From Fratercula arctica (Eukaryota > Chordata > Aves > Charadriiformes > Alcidae), in the NCBI GenBank assembly GCA_947846985.1, contig CANTUZ010000001.1, positions 184,844,455 through 184,908,454 on the forward strand: 64,000 nt of DNA. The letters are read 5' to 3'. The notes beneath the pieces were generated by a model that worked only from the letters and a program-made list of their open reading frames with translations, made no database searches and had not been told where the DNA came from. Of this stretch, positions 12,219-24,020 are shown one piece after another (position 1 is the first letter of the stretch; each line of letters opens with the position of its first letter). The translations under genes and the position numbers were made by a program.

Positions 12219-15200
12219 CTTCTGTTCCATTCCAGATTTATATCCTTTATATGATTTCTTTGGCGATTTTCCCATCATTCAGCTTAACAATATAAATCCA
12301 AATGTAATTTAATCAGGACAGTTCTTATGTCTCAAGAACTAACTGGCCTGGTCTTTGTCAATGACCCCTTGTCTGTTCTTTTTAAAAATGAAGTCAGACA
12401 TTTTATTAAAGGTCTAAATATAAGTTCAGATGTGATGTGATAGCTGGGCATATCTAGAGGAAATAGTGTCCAAAGAGAGAGCATTAATGGCAAACATTTT
12501 GACATCAAAATTTGTGGACCTGTCTGCTTTACTTTGCCGTTTACAGACTCTGACGTGGAATTTCTCTGCTTCAACTGAGTGTTTTAAAGGGCTAGTCACC
12601 TTCCAATTACCTGTGAGTGTTTCACAAATGAAAATGCACTCAAGCTTCATGAAGACCTGCTTAGGTCTGATAGGAATCCTCTATCTAGCCCTATAAATGT
12701 GAGTGTAGCCCTATACACGTGAGTGTGTACACATACATTCCATATATGCACTCCCGTGTGATGCACAAGAACTATGTATTCCTTGGTTATCACAGTCCCA
12801 AATACAGCCAACTAACAGATAGTTCCCTACACATTAGGTAAGGAGATAGAGATCTCAGAATTTGACAGGATTGTTAAAAAACAGTGAATTTTTCAACATA
12901 ATTTAATGAGAATATTCGATTTGTGAAGTCCTGTGAGTGACTCTCGGAAGACTTGACTATGCATACTTCACTATCACCAGAGCTCTAGGTATCCGTCACC
13001 TTTGAAAATTGAAGACTATGCCAATCTCAGAATGTCAGGCTTCTTTTTCATTTATTTGTTTTTTTATATATCTTTTGAGAAGCGGAAGATGAGTGTTAGG
13101 GTTAAAGTAATGGATAAATGAGCATAATAAAACTCCTACTCTATCAGCCTTATCTGACACACATAAGAAATAGCCCTTTGGTAAACACCCTCCTGGAAGA
13201 CTGGAGTGCCCGCAAAATACAGATTAGAGCAGAGGACCTTAGGTGGTAAACTCTTTGGTGAATGCTGCAACAGATAATTGAGCAGTATCTGGCGAAAGAG
13301 ATACTTTTAATATAATCAGTGAAATGTATTCTGTAAGAGAATAAGAATAAAACTAGAATGGTTTCAAGAAAATACGTTTAAACATGAAATTGATTTTATT
13401 CTTCCATAATGTTTACAATACATAAAGCCTTTAGAAAACAAAAAGTAGATGGGAAACACTGAAAATTTAAAAATTGACTTTGTTGCAAAATCTATAATGA
13501 AAGTCAACTTTTTTTTTTTAACATTGTACCTTCTGACAATAATACATATCTTTCAGCCTTCAATTATCCATTCCTTTTACACATAACTCTCTACATTTAA
13601 ACTGCTTGAAAAGAACAGAGAAACACATCACCAGTTCAAAAACCTGACAAGACTACATTATCTAATGTATGTCATACTGGTATTTTAAAATCTCAGCGTC
13701 TGTAGTTTTCTATTGTATACTCAATAAACTGGTCAAACACAGCTCTTAGCACAGTTCCAGCTGACTCTTTTGTTAGATCATGCTGCTTTGCCTTTCTAGA
13801 TAAACCCAGATGATTCTTTATTAAAATTCCTTAAAACTTACTTTTAAAACTTAAGTATTATAACTGCCTTTCCTTTGTTATCCATTTAAACATTTACTCC
13901 TGATGTACGGTAACAGATTCTTTCTTCATTTGCCTTACCTCTCACACAAACTGACTTTTCTGCTCGCTGTCTGAAATTAAATGTCCGTATTATATGGTTT
14001 TCTTTTGATTAGATGCATACAATATTTAATGCATCTCTATGGCAACAATCTAAGAACTAATTAAGATATAGTATACAACAGTGAGATATACTTACACATA
14101 AACAAATTACAGCACACTGTCCTGATGTGTCTTGATACGTTAAATTCATTCTCATCATTACTCTTCATAACCATTAAATGTTAGATTTTTCTTTCCTTTT
14201 TGGGTATAAGTTTGGGCCCCCCACTTCATCACCATTACAGACACATACAGCTTCCGCAGATCCAAACTCCGCCTTATTGCACAATCCGCACTTACTCATC
14301 CATACCACCAAAGTCATTGTATTTTATACATCAGCAAAGCAAATGCTGAGCTGCCTCACACCTGCCAGCATCCCGGAGCCTGAGCGAAACCTCTTTGCTG
14401 AGCTCTGACCCTGCACCTGCTTTGTTCCTCTGACAGACAGTAAGACAAAAGGGAACAGACAAAAGGTTTTTAATAGTACTTCTTGAGTCACTTCAGCCAC
14501 CCAGACCACACTGTGGATTTCAAATCCCCATCTAGAATAACCTGACCATCACTTCCATTTGCTGGAAGGGAGGCTGGGTTCTACAGCAGGGAGAACTGGG
14601 TTGGTTCTTAAATCCAGTTTATGAGCCTCTACTGATACTAATGACCTCAAACTAATGACCTCCTCTGAATTTATATTTTATCTTGGAAAACTGGGAGAAG
14701 AGTGGTGTAGGCTGGCTGCAGATGTATGTCTCCACTGATACAATTTATTCTGTTACAGTCGAACTCGTCTTCTCCCATTGCACCAATATCTCTGGTTTTT
14801 GTAGCACATGCCTTTCTCAGACATTATCGCACTTCATATGCCAGCAAATTTTGTAATGACTGAAAGCTGAATAGTATATATTTGGCATGTACAAAATATA
14901 TGCTAACACATTTACTTTTCATTACACCGTGAGGCCTGAGATGCTTTTTATTTACTCAAAATTGATAATCACTATTTTTTTTAAATTTTGATCAGTATTT
15001 TGTCAGGGTTATTTCCTTCATTAAGTTCATAGTATTAGTAGTAGCATCAACTGGTGGCCAGCAGATCGAATACTAACGAAATCTTTTCCCATTGCTGTCT
15101 ATTTGATAAAGACTATAGCCCTACAATGCATTTTTAAGCTTCTATTTTTTTAAAAAAGTCTTATGTAAATATTCTCCCCAAAACCCTTTATTATTGCAAA

Positions 15201-15959
15201 GATTATTATTAGGTAACATCCTACAGGAAGGGTCATCACCCTCACAATGATTAGATTCCACTGTGATTAGTTTAAACTTATTGTACTATGAAATTAAACA
15301 AGGCTATATTTTAAATAGCTGTATGAAAGAGGAATTTTCCTTCTAACATTATAAATGGTGATATCTTTTACCAATTATCTGCTCAGACCCACAGTCAATG
15401 ACCCTTAAACCCAAGATTTTCTATCCACTGTATGTTAAAATAAAATTTATGCATTTTACAGTTCTTGTTCTCTAAAATTTTAAAAGCAGCAATCAAGATT
15501 GGACTCCCATTGTTAGATACTGTATAATCCCATTAACTGGGATTCCACTTAGCTAAGTTTAAAGGTTACAAACCTATTCTAAACTCATTACTATCAAAGG
15601 AGACACATTCAGATGAATTATCATTCATTGCATCTATCTTAGCAACCTATTTATGCAATATAATTTTACATATCAAAACTAGGAGGTAGACTTGTGATTT
15701 TTAGAAGCAACTCTCAACAGGAAGGGTAATTGGAACAGGAAATTTTAACTCCTTCATCAATGTTTGTGACAGGAGCAGTGTATCTCACACACATTCTACC
15801 AAAGTCTCAGTATATTTTTTGTTGCACGGAAGAGATTAGGAAGGGAGCACAACACTGTTCCTTTTATTCTGCCTTTCAAGGAGCAACTCATGCTAAAACT
15901 GAAAATGAATGTGTCTCTATGAAAGCAATCAAAAAACAGAACATGTTTTAAAGATGGGG
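12219..15959. other. Intronic stretch, no gene recognised
   Basis: Mostly unique AT-rich DNA. The patch at about 14200-14420 is richer in C, but no frame there is recognisable. The 20-bp tandem duplication at 12686-12725 and a 12-bp direct repeat (ACTAATGACCTC at 14637 and 14651) are the only structures noted. Confidence 0.5.
12686..12725. repeat. 20-bp tandem duplication
   Basis: TAGCCCTATAAATGTGAGTG is followed by TAGCCCTATACACGTGAGTG, two substitutions apart, head to tail. Confidence 0.9.
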
Positions 15960-18640
15960 GGGCATCTCTTTTTTACAGAAAGTGGAAACAAAGGTGTAGA
16001 AGAGAGAATAATTACAAAGGAATAGCAAAAATTTGTAGGCTTAAAATCAGTAAGGGTAAAGAATTAAATGAGCTGAAAAAGAAAGCAGCCTAAATGGCAA
16101 AACCAAATAGTTCAATTTAAAAAATGGGAAAAGAAAGCAAAGGAAAGTGTACTTTAGTTACTTAACAGTATACTTACACAGAACAAAAAAACCTTTTTTT
16201 TGTCACAGGAGAGAGGATTTTTTGTCACAGGAGAGAGAGAAGGCTGAAGGGCTCAATACCCTATTTGCATCAGCTTTCACAAAAAAGAATTATTCATGAC
16301 CAAATGCTTAATTAAAGGAGTTTTAATGATGGGCTAGGATGGCAAACCAGCATACAGGGAGAAATTTTCTATAAGACATAGACTGTGGATGTATGCAAGA
16401 AGGTCATGTAGAATGAAATTCCCTTAGACTGACCAAGACAGTCTATGAACCCATAGCGACTATCTTCATGAACTCATTCATACAGGGCAGGAGATATCTC
16501 AGTAGCCTAGGAAAAGTAAACACAACACCTATGTTTTTATCAGATAAAAAGGAAGATCCAGCGGTTATTGAGCAGTTGGTCTAATTTCCACAGCCAAAAT
16601 AATGCCAGAGGAAATTATGATAGATTCAATTTGAAACCATCTACACAATGATGAAATGATAAAAATCCAGCCAGGATTTTAAAGATTAAATTCTGTTACA
16701 TTGAACCAATGTCAGTTTTTTTGACAAAAAGACTGACCTACCAGACATGGGAAAAGTACTAGAAGTGTTATATCTTCATTTTATTGAGGCTTTTGATGCA
16801 CTCCCAAAACCAGTCTCATAATGCTCAGCTAGGAAATACAGTCTATATCAAAGGTGTCTGATCGGCATCCATGAGTCAGATGCATTCTCCCAAAGCAATG
16901 TATCCATTAATGAGCAAGTTTTCTAAGGAATGTGTGATTTTGGGCTTTAGGGTTGGGTTTTTTTGCAGACATGGGAATAAATCTCCCACATCTATGTGTA
17001 GGAGGAATGCAGCAGTTCTCACCCTAAAGCACCACATTAAGAAGGGCAGGGATGGCTCACAGTTTATCACAGCATGTCATATCATGGCATAAACTTTTCT
17101 AGATTCTGTGAGGGGCAAGAAAAATGGGGCCTACTGGGATTACTGACCCTTCCAGAGCACCAAAGAGAATAGTTTATATTCCCTGCTTTCCCTGCAGAAA
17201 TTAGCCTCCACTGCAGAAGCTTAGTGCCAACTGGATGATCACTAAATTGTAGGAAGACCCAGAGATATTGTGCAGTTGAATAAAGCTCCCTAATGCACTC
17301 CATAGTATCTGGATTACCTGTTGTTCCAGTATCTTTAATATTTCAGCTAACGTAAAGTGCTCTTTGGAGTTATGCTCATTCCATATAAAAACTGGATGGG
17401 TAAAAGACTCTAAGTGCAGGCTTAGTTCTTCTTAGCATTTTTACTATGCAAACAGGAGACAGAATAGAGAGTAACCTAATGACATTTGCTGAGAAACAAA
17501 ATTGTGATGGGCTGTAAACACTTTGAAGAGAAATAACAGAATTTTAAATTATTCCATTACATTTTAAAGATGGTCTAAAAAACACCACCATGAGATTTAC
17601 TGAAAAATACCATCTTTAGGAAGGAGTAGTTGAATAACATTTCTGCAGCCATTCTGCAGCAAAGATTTCAGTCATTATAGCCGATTACAAACAAAATACA
17701 AGATAATGTTGATTGAAAAAAGAGACAAGTGTATTTGAGAGATGTAATATAGAGATGTGCTAAGAGATGTGTTGCATATAAAACTGCTGAGGTCCCAGAT
17801 ATAGTACCACATTGAACTTAAGGAAAACTTCCTGAATTGAATCCAGGAAAGAGCAAAGAAGTGATACTAGGTTTCAAAAATAAATGTAGATTTCAGAAAG
17901 CAATGCTTCTGGGAGAGGAAAAAAAAAAAACCTGTCCAAATTTTATACACACAGGGATGGGCCCTGATCTAACTGTAACCACACAGTAAAGATATAATTT
18001 GGAAAATTATTGGTATTTTTAACAAAGGTCTATTAGGAGTCAAATCCAATGTCACTCATTGGAAGGAATAGAGGAGAAAAAACAGAAATAATCATTCTGT
18101 TATTATATAAAACTGTGGTGTATCTCCTCTTGAATACTGTGTGTATTTTTAATATGCCTAATATGACAGATCTTAATAGAGATTGAAAATGGTACAGTAA
18201 AACTGACAAAGGTTTAGAGAAAAGCAACACATTTCTTAATCAGACTTGGATTATTCAACCTGGAAAAGAGATAACTGGGCAGAAAAGAGCGATGAATAAC
18301 TAATAAAAATATGAACAGCACAGGGAAGGAAAATAGGGAACTACTCTTCCAATAGATAATGTAAGGAACATCAAATAAAAAGTGAATGCTAAGTTCAAAA
18401 CTAATTGAACTCTTTAAAGAGTGCACAAGGAAGCTTCAGAACTGCTTGCACAGGGTGTTGTGGATGCTACAAGTTTCAAAGAGTTTGAAAAGTGGTCAGA
18501 CTTATGGAAGAAAAGTCTAGTGAAAAGTTTATTCAAAGACATCATCAACCTCAAGATACTGCTCAAGCTAGGAGAATATTCTGGAGAACTGTCCCTATGC
18601 ACCTGCCTTCTCTTCAGCTTCCCCTCTGACGTGGTAGGGT
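15960..18640 (+). mobile_element. Ancient CR1 LINE with most of the reverse-transcriptase region
   Basis: A long, badly decayed plus-strand CR1. Landmarks in order: 'GTAGGCTTAAAATCAGTAAGG..GAGCTGAAAAAG' (about 16035-16080); 'GAGAAGGCTGAAGGGCTCAA..GCATCAGCTTTCAC' (16235-16280); 'AAAAAGGAAGATCCAG' (16546-16561); 'CCAGCCAGGATTTTAAAG'; 'TTCATTTTATTGAGGCTTTTGATGCA' as the CR1 DxSKAFDT-type segment (about 16773-16800); 'AGAGAGTAACCTAATGACATTTGCTGA' as the FADD-type segment (about 17465-17495); 'CTTGAATACTGTGTG' (about 18130); 'TTATTCAACCTGG' (18250-18263); and 'CAGGGTGTTGTGGATGC' (18450-18467). All frames are broken. The part from about 16860 to 17370 does not follow CR1 and may be an insertion. 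The copy is probably shared across birds or wider. Confidence 0.8.
16196..16239. repeat. 22-bp tandem duplication inside the ancient CR1
   Basis: TTTTTTGTCACAGGAGAGAG recurs with a 22-base period; TGTCACAGGAGAGAG starts at 16201 and again at 16223. This is a local slippage event that postdates the CR1 insertion. Confidence 0.88.
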
Positions 18641-18654
18641 AATCCTGTGGTAAA

Positions 18655-19010
18655 TAAGATCTGTCAGAAAAAATAGAAGGCCTTTAGCTTTTTTAGTCTG
18701 GAAAAATTAGACTAAGTGAAAGAAGTAGCACATAAAAACTGCAGTGCCATATGAAGTTCTTTAGAAGGAATAATGATCATTTTTTTCAATAACTTCGGAA
18801 GCAAAGGAAAATAATTTCTTAATTTTCACTAACATAATTTACTATTATGAATTATTATGAAAAATATTCTAGCTATATAGATAGAAAGACACTGGAATAG
18901 TCATTCTAGGAAGGTTGTAGGATAGCTTTCAGCGAGGTTTAGAAGAATAAGACAGACAAACATTTGTTAAAATATAGGTGATCTCTCTTCTTTGCAGGAA
19001 AACTGATTAG
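18655..19010 (+). mobile_element. Second ancient CR1 3' fragment
   Basis: Near 18890-18985 the text 'ACACTGGAATAGTCATTCTAGGAAGGTTGT' and 'GAGGTTTAGAAGAATAAGACAGACAAACA' follows the CR1 pattern 'CACTGGAACAGGCTACCCAGGGAGGTGGT..GGAGGTTTTTAAGAACAGGTTAGACAAACA'. It lies just after the end of the previous copy, in the same orientation, and repeats an equivalent part of the family. It is therefore a separate insertion or a duplicate. The start is approximate. Confidence 0.6.
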
Positions 19011-19922
19011 ACCATTCTCCCAGCTTCATTTCTATTTTATTACTACAATTTCCACCAGAGTAGATGAAAAATTAAAGATGTATTTCAAGAAAAGGTGCCC
19101 CTTTAATGAAAAAACACTTCAAAGTTAATTAAATTAATTAAGTAAAGCTTTGAGACAACACATATGGTGCTTCATTCTTCCAATGGATGTGATGAACAGA
19201 ACTGAAAGTTTCACAAGAAACATGTTCTGACACTTTTTTATCATTTAAAATCTATTAGATAGGAAGAGAAAGGAGGCCCAAGTGATGGAAAATTAAATAT
19301 GAGAACAGAACTGAGCCTCAGTGGATGAGTATTAGCACAAGGTCACCTCCCAAATGAAGAGAGAATGAGCCCATATATAAACTCCTGTTATCTTGTACAA
19401 AATCAGTTTTGTGAATAAACATAGCATGCTTCAGGCTCCAAGACTACCCAGGCAGTCCTCTTCAGTCAAAAAGAACTCCAAACACCACAAAAAAAATTAA
19501 ATAAGAAAGCACTTTTCAGCATCATGGGAGAAAATAAAGAAATACCTGTATTGTTCGTCAAGATGCTAAGCTCAAAATCTTCCATTTTGTTTACAATAAA
19601 GCTTCAAAACATGAGGCATTGTGAGGTCCCTCCAGAAGAAGTACTGTTCTCTTCAGAGTGGGAATTGATGCACTTCCAACAACTTCCTCCTATCACCCAG
19701 TTGTTATCAGAAAGTTTGTCCATTAACTGAATCCCTCTTTATCTTCCCTCTTTATCTCACTTTGTCTTCTCTGTATGGAGTGGGATGAGGGATAAAGATC
19801 TGACTTCCTCTGGTGGCTGCTGCTGTAGCAGACTAGTGAAGCATGATGCCAGGGTATGTTAGATAACTACTTTTATCCTGTTTATCCTTGGATAACTTTT
19901 CAAAAAGGATGCAGTGCAAAGG

Positions 19923-19940
19923 AAAAAAAAAAAAAAAAAA
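19923..19940 (+). repeat. A(18) homopolymer
   Basis: Uninterrupted A run; no retroelement body was recognised upstream. Confidence 0.85.
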
Positions 19941-20633
19941 CAGACTACAAAAATAACTGTTACAAAGAGTAATTCTCTTTCTCATCATCATTGGGTTGGT
20001 CTTACGAGTTTCCAAGTCACTAACTTAAATGTAGAAATTGGTGAGAACTAAAACATGTACACACACAAAAGGTAACTGAGTAGATTAACCTGTACACCAA
20101 CGAAATCTAGGTCAGGCTTAATAACCTTCAAATTGCAGCTGACACAACGAATATTAAGCTAGTCAACCATGAGAGATGCCTTCATAAAGCCAAACCTATT
20201 TAGGTTTTTTAGAAGAAAATTCATTACAATATACTGATGTTTGTGTGATTTTTCCCTGTACAAATGTGTTTTACTGTTTCTAGCAAACTCGTCACAGATA
20301 ATTAACAGTGGGTCTCTAGTAGCAATGTTTGTAAATACTAAAATAATCTATCAAGAAGGCCTAAATTAGGTATTTTTTCCAGCACAGATTTTTACTAAAA
20401 GTTAGGGAAAGAAGGAATGAAAGGAAGGAAGGTAATTGCTTTCCCTCTAAAATGTAATTGGAAGACTTCTAGTAAATTGAGAGTTAAAGAGAATTATCTT
20501 CTGAAAGTACTATTGAGTAAAATTTCCCCAGAAAACAGTAATCAAAAAAAGGTCTTGGTTAACCATTTTCTAAATTCAGTACTCTTTAATCATGTTTTCC
20601 TTATCCTGTGAAGACAATATATTTATTTTCTGG

Positions 20634-20649
20634 AATATATATATATATG
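20634..20649. repeat. (TA)n microsatellite
   Basis: Eight alternating TA units followed by TGTACAC. Confidence 0.85.
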
Positions 20650-20850
20650 TACACAATACTCCTTACAAGAAAATAAAATAAAATGTAGCACTAAACAGCA
20701 TTGAACTTTTTCTGGGAGGAGAATGGGATTGATAATCTCTGGTTTACGAAATTCAGTCATACCAGGTTATGAAATGTGTCGGAAAAGGACAGAGAAAGAT
20801 GATGACTGTTCTTCTCTATGCTGGCACCTTGTATAATACAAGGCAGCCTT

Positions 20851-20887
20851 CCCCCTTCTCCCTGCCCCTCCCCCCCTCCCCTCCCCC
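20851..20887 (-). other. C-rich tract; G-quadruplex-capable on the minus strand
   Basis: On the plus strand there are runs of five, three, four, seven, four and five C separated by one to three bases. The minus strand therefore carries at least five G runs of three or more with short loops, which satisfies the usual G3+N1-7 quadruplex rule. The minus strand is the sense strand of IMMP2L, so the motif would be present in the pre-mRNA. Confidence 0.8.
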
Positions 20888-21045
20888 AATAACACACCCC
20901 GCTCTAGGATTCCTGCTTTGGATTTCATAACCCAACAGACGGTGCCCAGTCCTCACACCTGGTAATTTCTGTAGAGATTTCACAGAATTGTTCATTCTCA
21001 CAGGCTACTGTGACTGCTCCACAAATATTTCTCTGCTTATAGGAA

Positions 21046-21132
21046 CTGGCAACCTGCTGCAGCTGACCCTGCTTGGGCAGGGAAACTGGGCTAGATGATC
21101 TTCCAGCCTCACCCATCATAGTGATTCTGTAA
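21046..21132 (+). mobile_element. CR1 3' terminal fragment
   Basis: 'CAACCTGCTGCAGCTGACCC' is followed by 'TGCTTGGGCAGGG', 'GGGCTAGATGATCTTCCAG' and a closing 'GTGATTCTGTAAT', which is the CR1 3' UTR and degenerate octamer tail. It is only about 90 bases long, so it is a strongly 5'-truncated insertion. Confidence 0.85.
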
Positions 21133-21790
21133 TAATCCAGTTCTATGAGCTCGTGAATGATCTTAGAAGAGATTTATTAAAAATATTCAGATTTGAAAAA
21201 ATGTCCTAATCTCTGCTTCCCTTAAAGACCAGACAGAAGACATCCTATTGTTCTAACCGTATTCCCTCTTCTCCTCCCCTAGGAGTTTTAGGAAAAGGAA
21301 ATTATATTAAACAAAACAAAACAAAAAAAAAATTCCACTGTTCAAAACGGATTAAAGCCTCATTAAGTAGCATCCAGGACTGATGTTTTCAGTCAGAATG
21401 ATTTATGAATTTTGTTTGCTTTGTGCAGTACACCAGCAAACAAAAGAACTGCTCTGAAACCATTCCCTGGGGGGGAAAATGTGTGCAGAACAAGTTCAAT
21501 TTTAAGACTCTCAGGCTGCATTTAACAACAAAACTATGTAAAAATATTAGTTAATTTTCATTGCATCTTAATTGAAATAGTATGATGTAATTATTCATAC
21601 TTACTGAAGCGTGAATATTCAGCCCAACATTATCTTCACTGGCTTTTGATGTTTCGCCAGACTGACAAATTTGAAAGCAAAGAATCTTCTGAAAGCTTGT
21701 TAACAAAGCAAGTGGTTTCATGAATAAGTCTGGGTTTTTCATACAGGAATCTGCATCAGATATATCTGGCATCTACTATTCCAGAACTGG

Positions 21791-21856
21791 CTGTGAAATG
21801 ATAAAGGTTTCTGTGATCGATAGAGGTTCTGTGAATTGATAAAGGCTGTGAATTCG
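21791..21856. repeat. Short minisatellite, unit 17-20 bp, about 3.5 copies
   Basis: Successive units start CTGTGAAATGATAAAGG, CTGTGATCGATAGAGG, CTGTGAATTGATAAAGG and CTGTGAATTC. Unit lengths are 20, 18, 17 and a partial copy. Confidence 0.85.
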
Positions 21857-22434
21857 TAGCTCTTTAACTATTTTTATGCTTTTTATATAGAAAGTGTTCT
21901 TATGTCATCCATAGACCAACTTTAAAATCAAAATATTGTCCTCAGCTTCTCTCCTATATGTAACCCTAAAGTAAACAAAATGTTAAGGGAGTGCTTGTCT
22001 TCATTGTAAAAAATACCACCTACTGTACAAGGAATCAATACTATGTATCTTAATAGAAATAATTCACACATGCATATGCAGTAGCTTACAACTGTATACT
22101 TTGACTTTAACACCACAAGTATCTTCTGTTAATCTGAATAACGTTCACAATGTGCAAGTAGACAGTATTCTCTTTTGGAAAACTGATCAAAGAAATGGCT
22201 ATCAAAAGGCATATTTTCTATTTAGAATTGAATTTGTCTGACCATTAATATACAAAAATTCTGCTTAAAACCATCCCTAAAGCTGCCTTTAATTCTGATT
22301 GTTCTCGTAATTCTGATATTCTTTACCAGAAAAGTCTCAGGTCTTATAAACCAACAATTTAATATAAAAATAATACTATTGTTATCATCTCATGTGAAAT
22401 GTATCTAGTCATTTGAAAAATGTCTTAAGAACCT

Positions 22435-22475
22435 GGTGACATGATTCATGTACATATGCCGGTGACATGATTCAT
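22435..22475. repeat. 15-bp direct repeat, 26-bp period
   Basis: GGTGACATGATTCAT occurs at 22435-22449 and 22461-22475 without mismatch, separated by 11 bases. Confidence 0.9.
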
Positions 22476-22499
22476 CACTTTCTACCTTTTGCAATTAGG

Positions 22500-22600
22500 C
22501 TGGATCTACATTATTTCTGAGAGATAATTGTCTATCCTCTTTCTTAAAAACCTCTAAGTATTCCTATTATAGAGAGGTTAAACTTCTTTCTATAAACAAT
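22500..22600 (-). mobile_element. Possible old CR1 3' fragment
   Basis: 'ATTGTCTATCCTCTTTCTTAAAAACCTCTAAG' resembles the reverse complement of the CR1 3' region ('TGTCCAACCTCTTCTTAAAAACCTCCAAGGATGG'). It is short and diverged. Confidence 0.35.
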
Positions 22601-23610
22601 TACCTTGAAAGATTGTATGAGCTTGGAACGAGGTTTAAACAGGTAGCTGAAAGAGTTATTATAAAGGGACTAACTAGATAGCTGCTAGATATTATACAAG
22701 GAAATACAGTTTGTATTCTATAGTTTAGAGTGAGGAAAGGGGTTTTTTTTGTCAAGAAATGCTGCAATAATAAAGAGATCTATATAAAGTTTGATGGACA
22801 GCTTTTCTGCAAAGTAGAAGAATGCACCTTAAATTCATACAAAGATTTCATATTTTGCATATGTAAACTTCACAATTATATGTCTAATTAGGCATGTAAC
22901 CATGCTTTTAAACTATAACAGGTGATACGTAACAGCAAGAGAATAGTTGCATACTTAGATAACAGCCTAGAGAGAGCTAGGTGAGCCAGAGGCACCAGCA
23001 TCTATTTTAATATGCTATGCCATTTTCAACGTAATTAGTTATCTAATTGCAAACCCAAACTTAGTCAATGCTTTTGCACATGTAATTAATTACAGTTTGT
23101 TTAAAAGCACTTCACTGGTAGAGCTTTATTCTTCATTTCCTGCAAATCATATTACCAAAGGATAGATTTGGTTTTCAAAAACAGCAGAGACAAATATATA
23201 AAATGAAGAAAGGCATTAAAAAAAAAGAAAGCACTATAGGGTAATATACCATTAGTGCTATCTAGAACTTCAGAAACACACCTTTTTGTTTTCTGAAACT
23301 ATTTTAACTATTTCAAGCTGCAATATATATAAATGCTAACAGTTATGTGTTAAAAGACTCTTTAAGCTTTCTATATAAGCAGAGCATCAATTATATAGGT
23401 TAGATTCACGTAAACTTCATGCAGGCAGCTAATCGTGACCAAATAAAACCCTTATTTATTGGTATTTATTACTTGTGCCATACTAGCATCTAGAATCTCT
23501 ACCAATAGATCTGGAATTACTATGACAGCTTTTCTATCATTATGTCCCAAGAGGTTTACAATCAAAGTATAAAAGTTGCACCGCTTGCAAGTCAGTATAC
23601 AGGCATATGA

Positions 23611-24020
23611 ATCATAGAATCATAGAATGTGTTAGGTTGGAAGGGACCTTTAAAGGTCATCTAGTCCAACCCCCCTGCAGTAAGCAGGGACATCTTCAAC
23701 TAGATCAGGTTGCTCAGAGCCTCATCAAGCCTGGCCTTGAATGTCTCCAGGGATGGGGCCTCCACCACACCTCTGGGCAACCTGTGCCAGTGCCTCACCA
23801 CCCTCATTGTAAAGAACTTCTCCTAATGTCTAATCTAAACCTACCCTGCTCTAGTTTAAAACCATTGCCCCTCGTCCTATCGCTACATGCCCTTTCAAAC
23901 AGCCCCTCCCCAGCTTTCTTATAGGGCCCCTTCAGGTACTGGAAGGGGCTATAAGGTCTCCCCGGAGCCTTCTCTTCTCCAGGCTGAACAACCCCAACTC
24001 TCTCAGCCTGTCTTCATATG
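23611..24020 (-). mobile_element. CR1 LINE with intact 3' octamer tail
   Basis: The 3' end is complete. On the plus strand ATCATAGAATCATAGAAT (two ATTCTATGA-type octamers in reverse) is followed by 'GTTAGGTTGGAAGGGACC' and 'TCATCTAGTCCAACCCCCC'. The body continues through 'GGGCAACCTGTGCCAGTG' and 'AGGCTGAACAACCCCAACTC' and stops at 'GCCTGTCTTCATATG'. It is about 410 bases and 5'-truncated in the end of ORF2. It is among the least diverged repeats in the window. Confidence 0.95.

Larger units (their letters stand above)
19011..21045. other. Intronic stretch with simple repeats
   Basis: Unique AT-rich DNA with an A(18) run at 19923-19940, a TA repeat at 20634-20649 and a C-rich tract at 20851-20887. 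No gene was recognised. Confidence 0.5.
21133..22499. other. Intronic stretch with small tandem repeats
   Basis: It contains an (AAAAC)n-like patch at 21309-21332, the 18-20 bp minisatellite at 21791-21856 and a spaced direct repeat at 22435-22475. No gene was recognised. Confidence 0.5.

Noticed and set aside
23607..23924. 105-codon plus-strand frame
   Set aside because: Antisense translation of the CR1 copy at 23611-24020; it includes the octamer tail.
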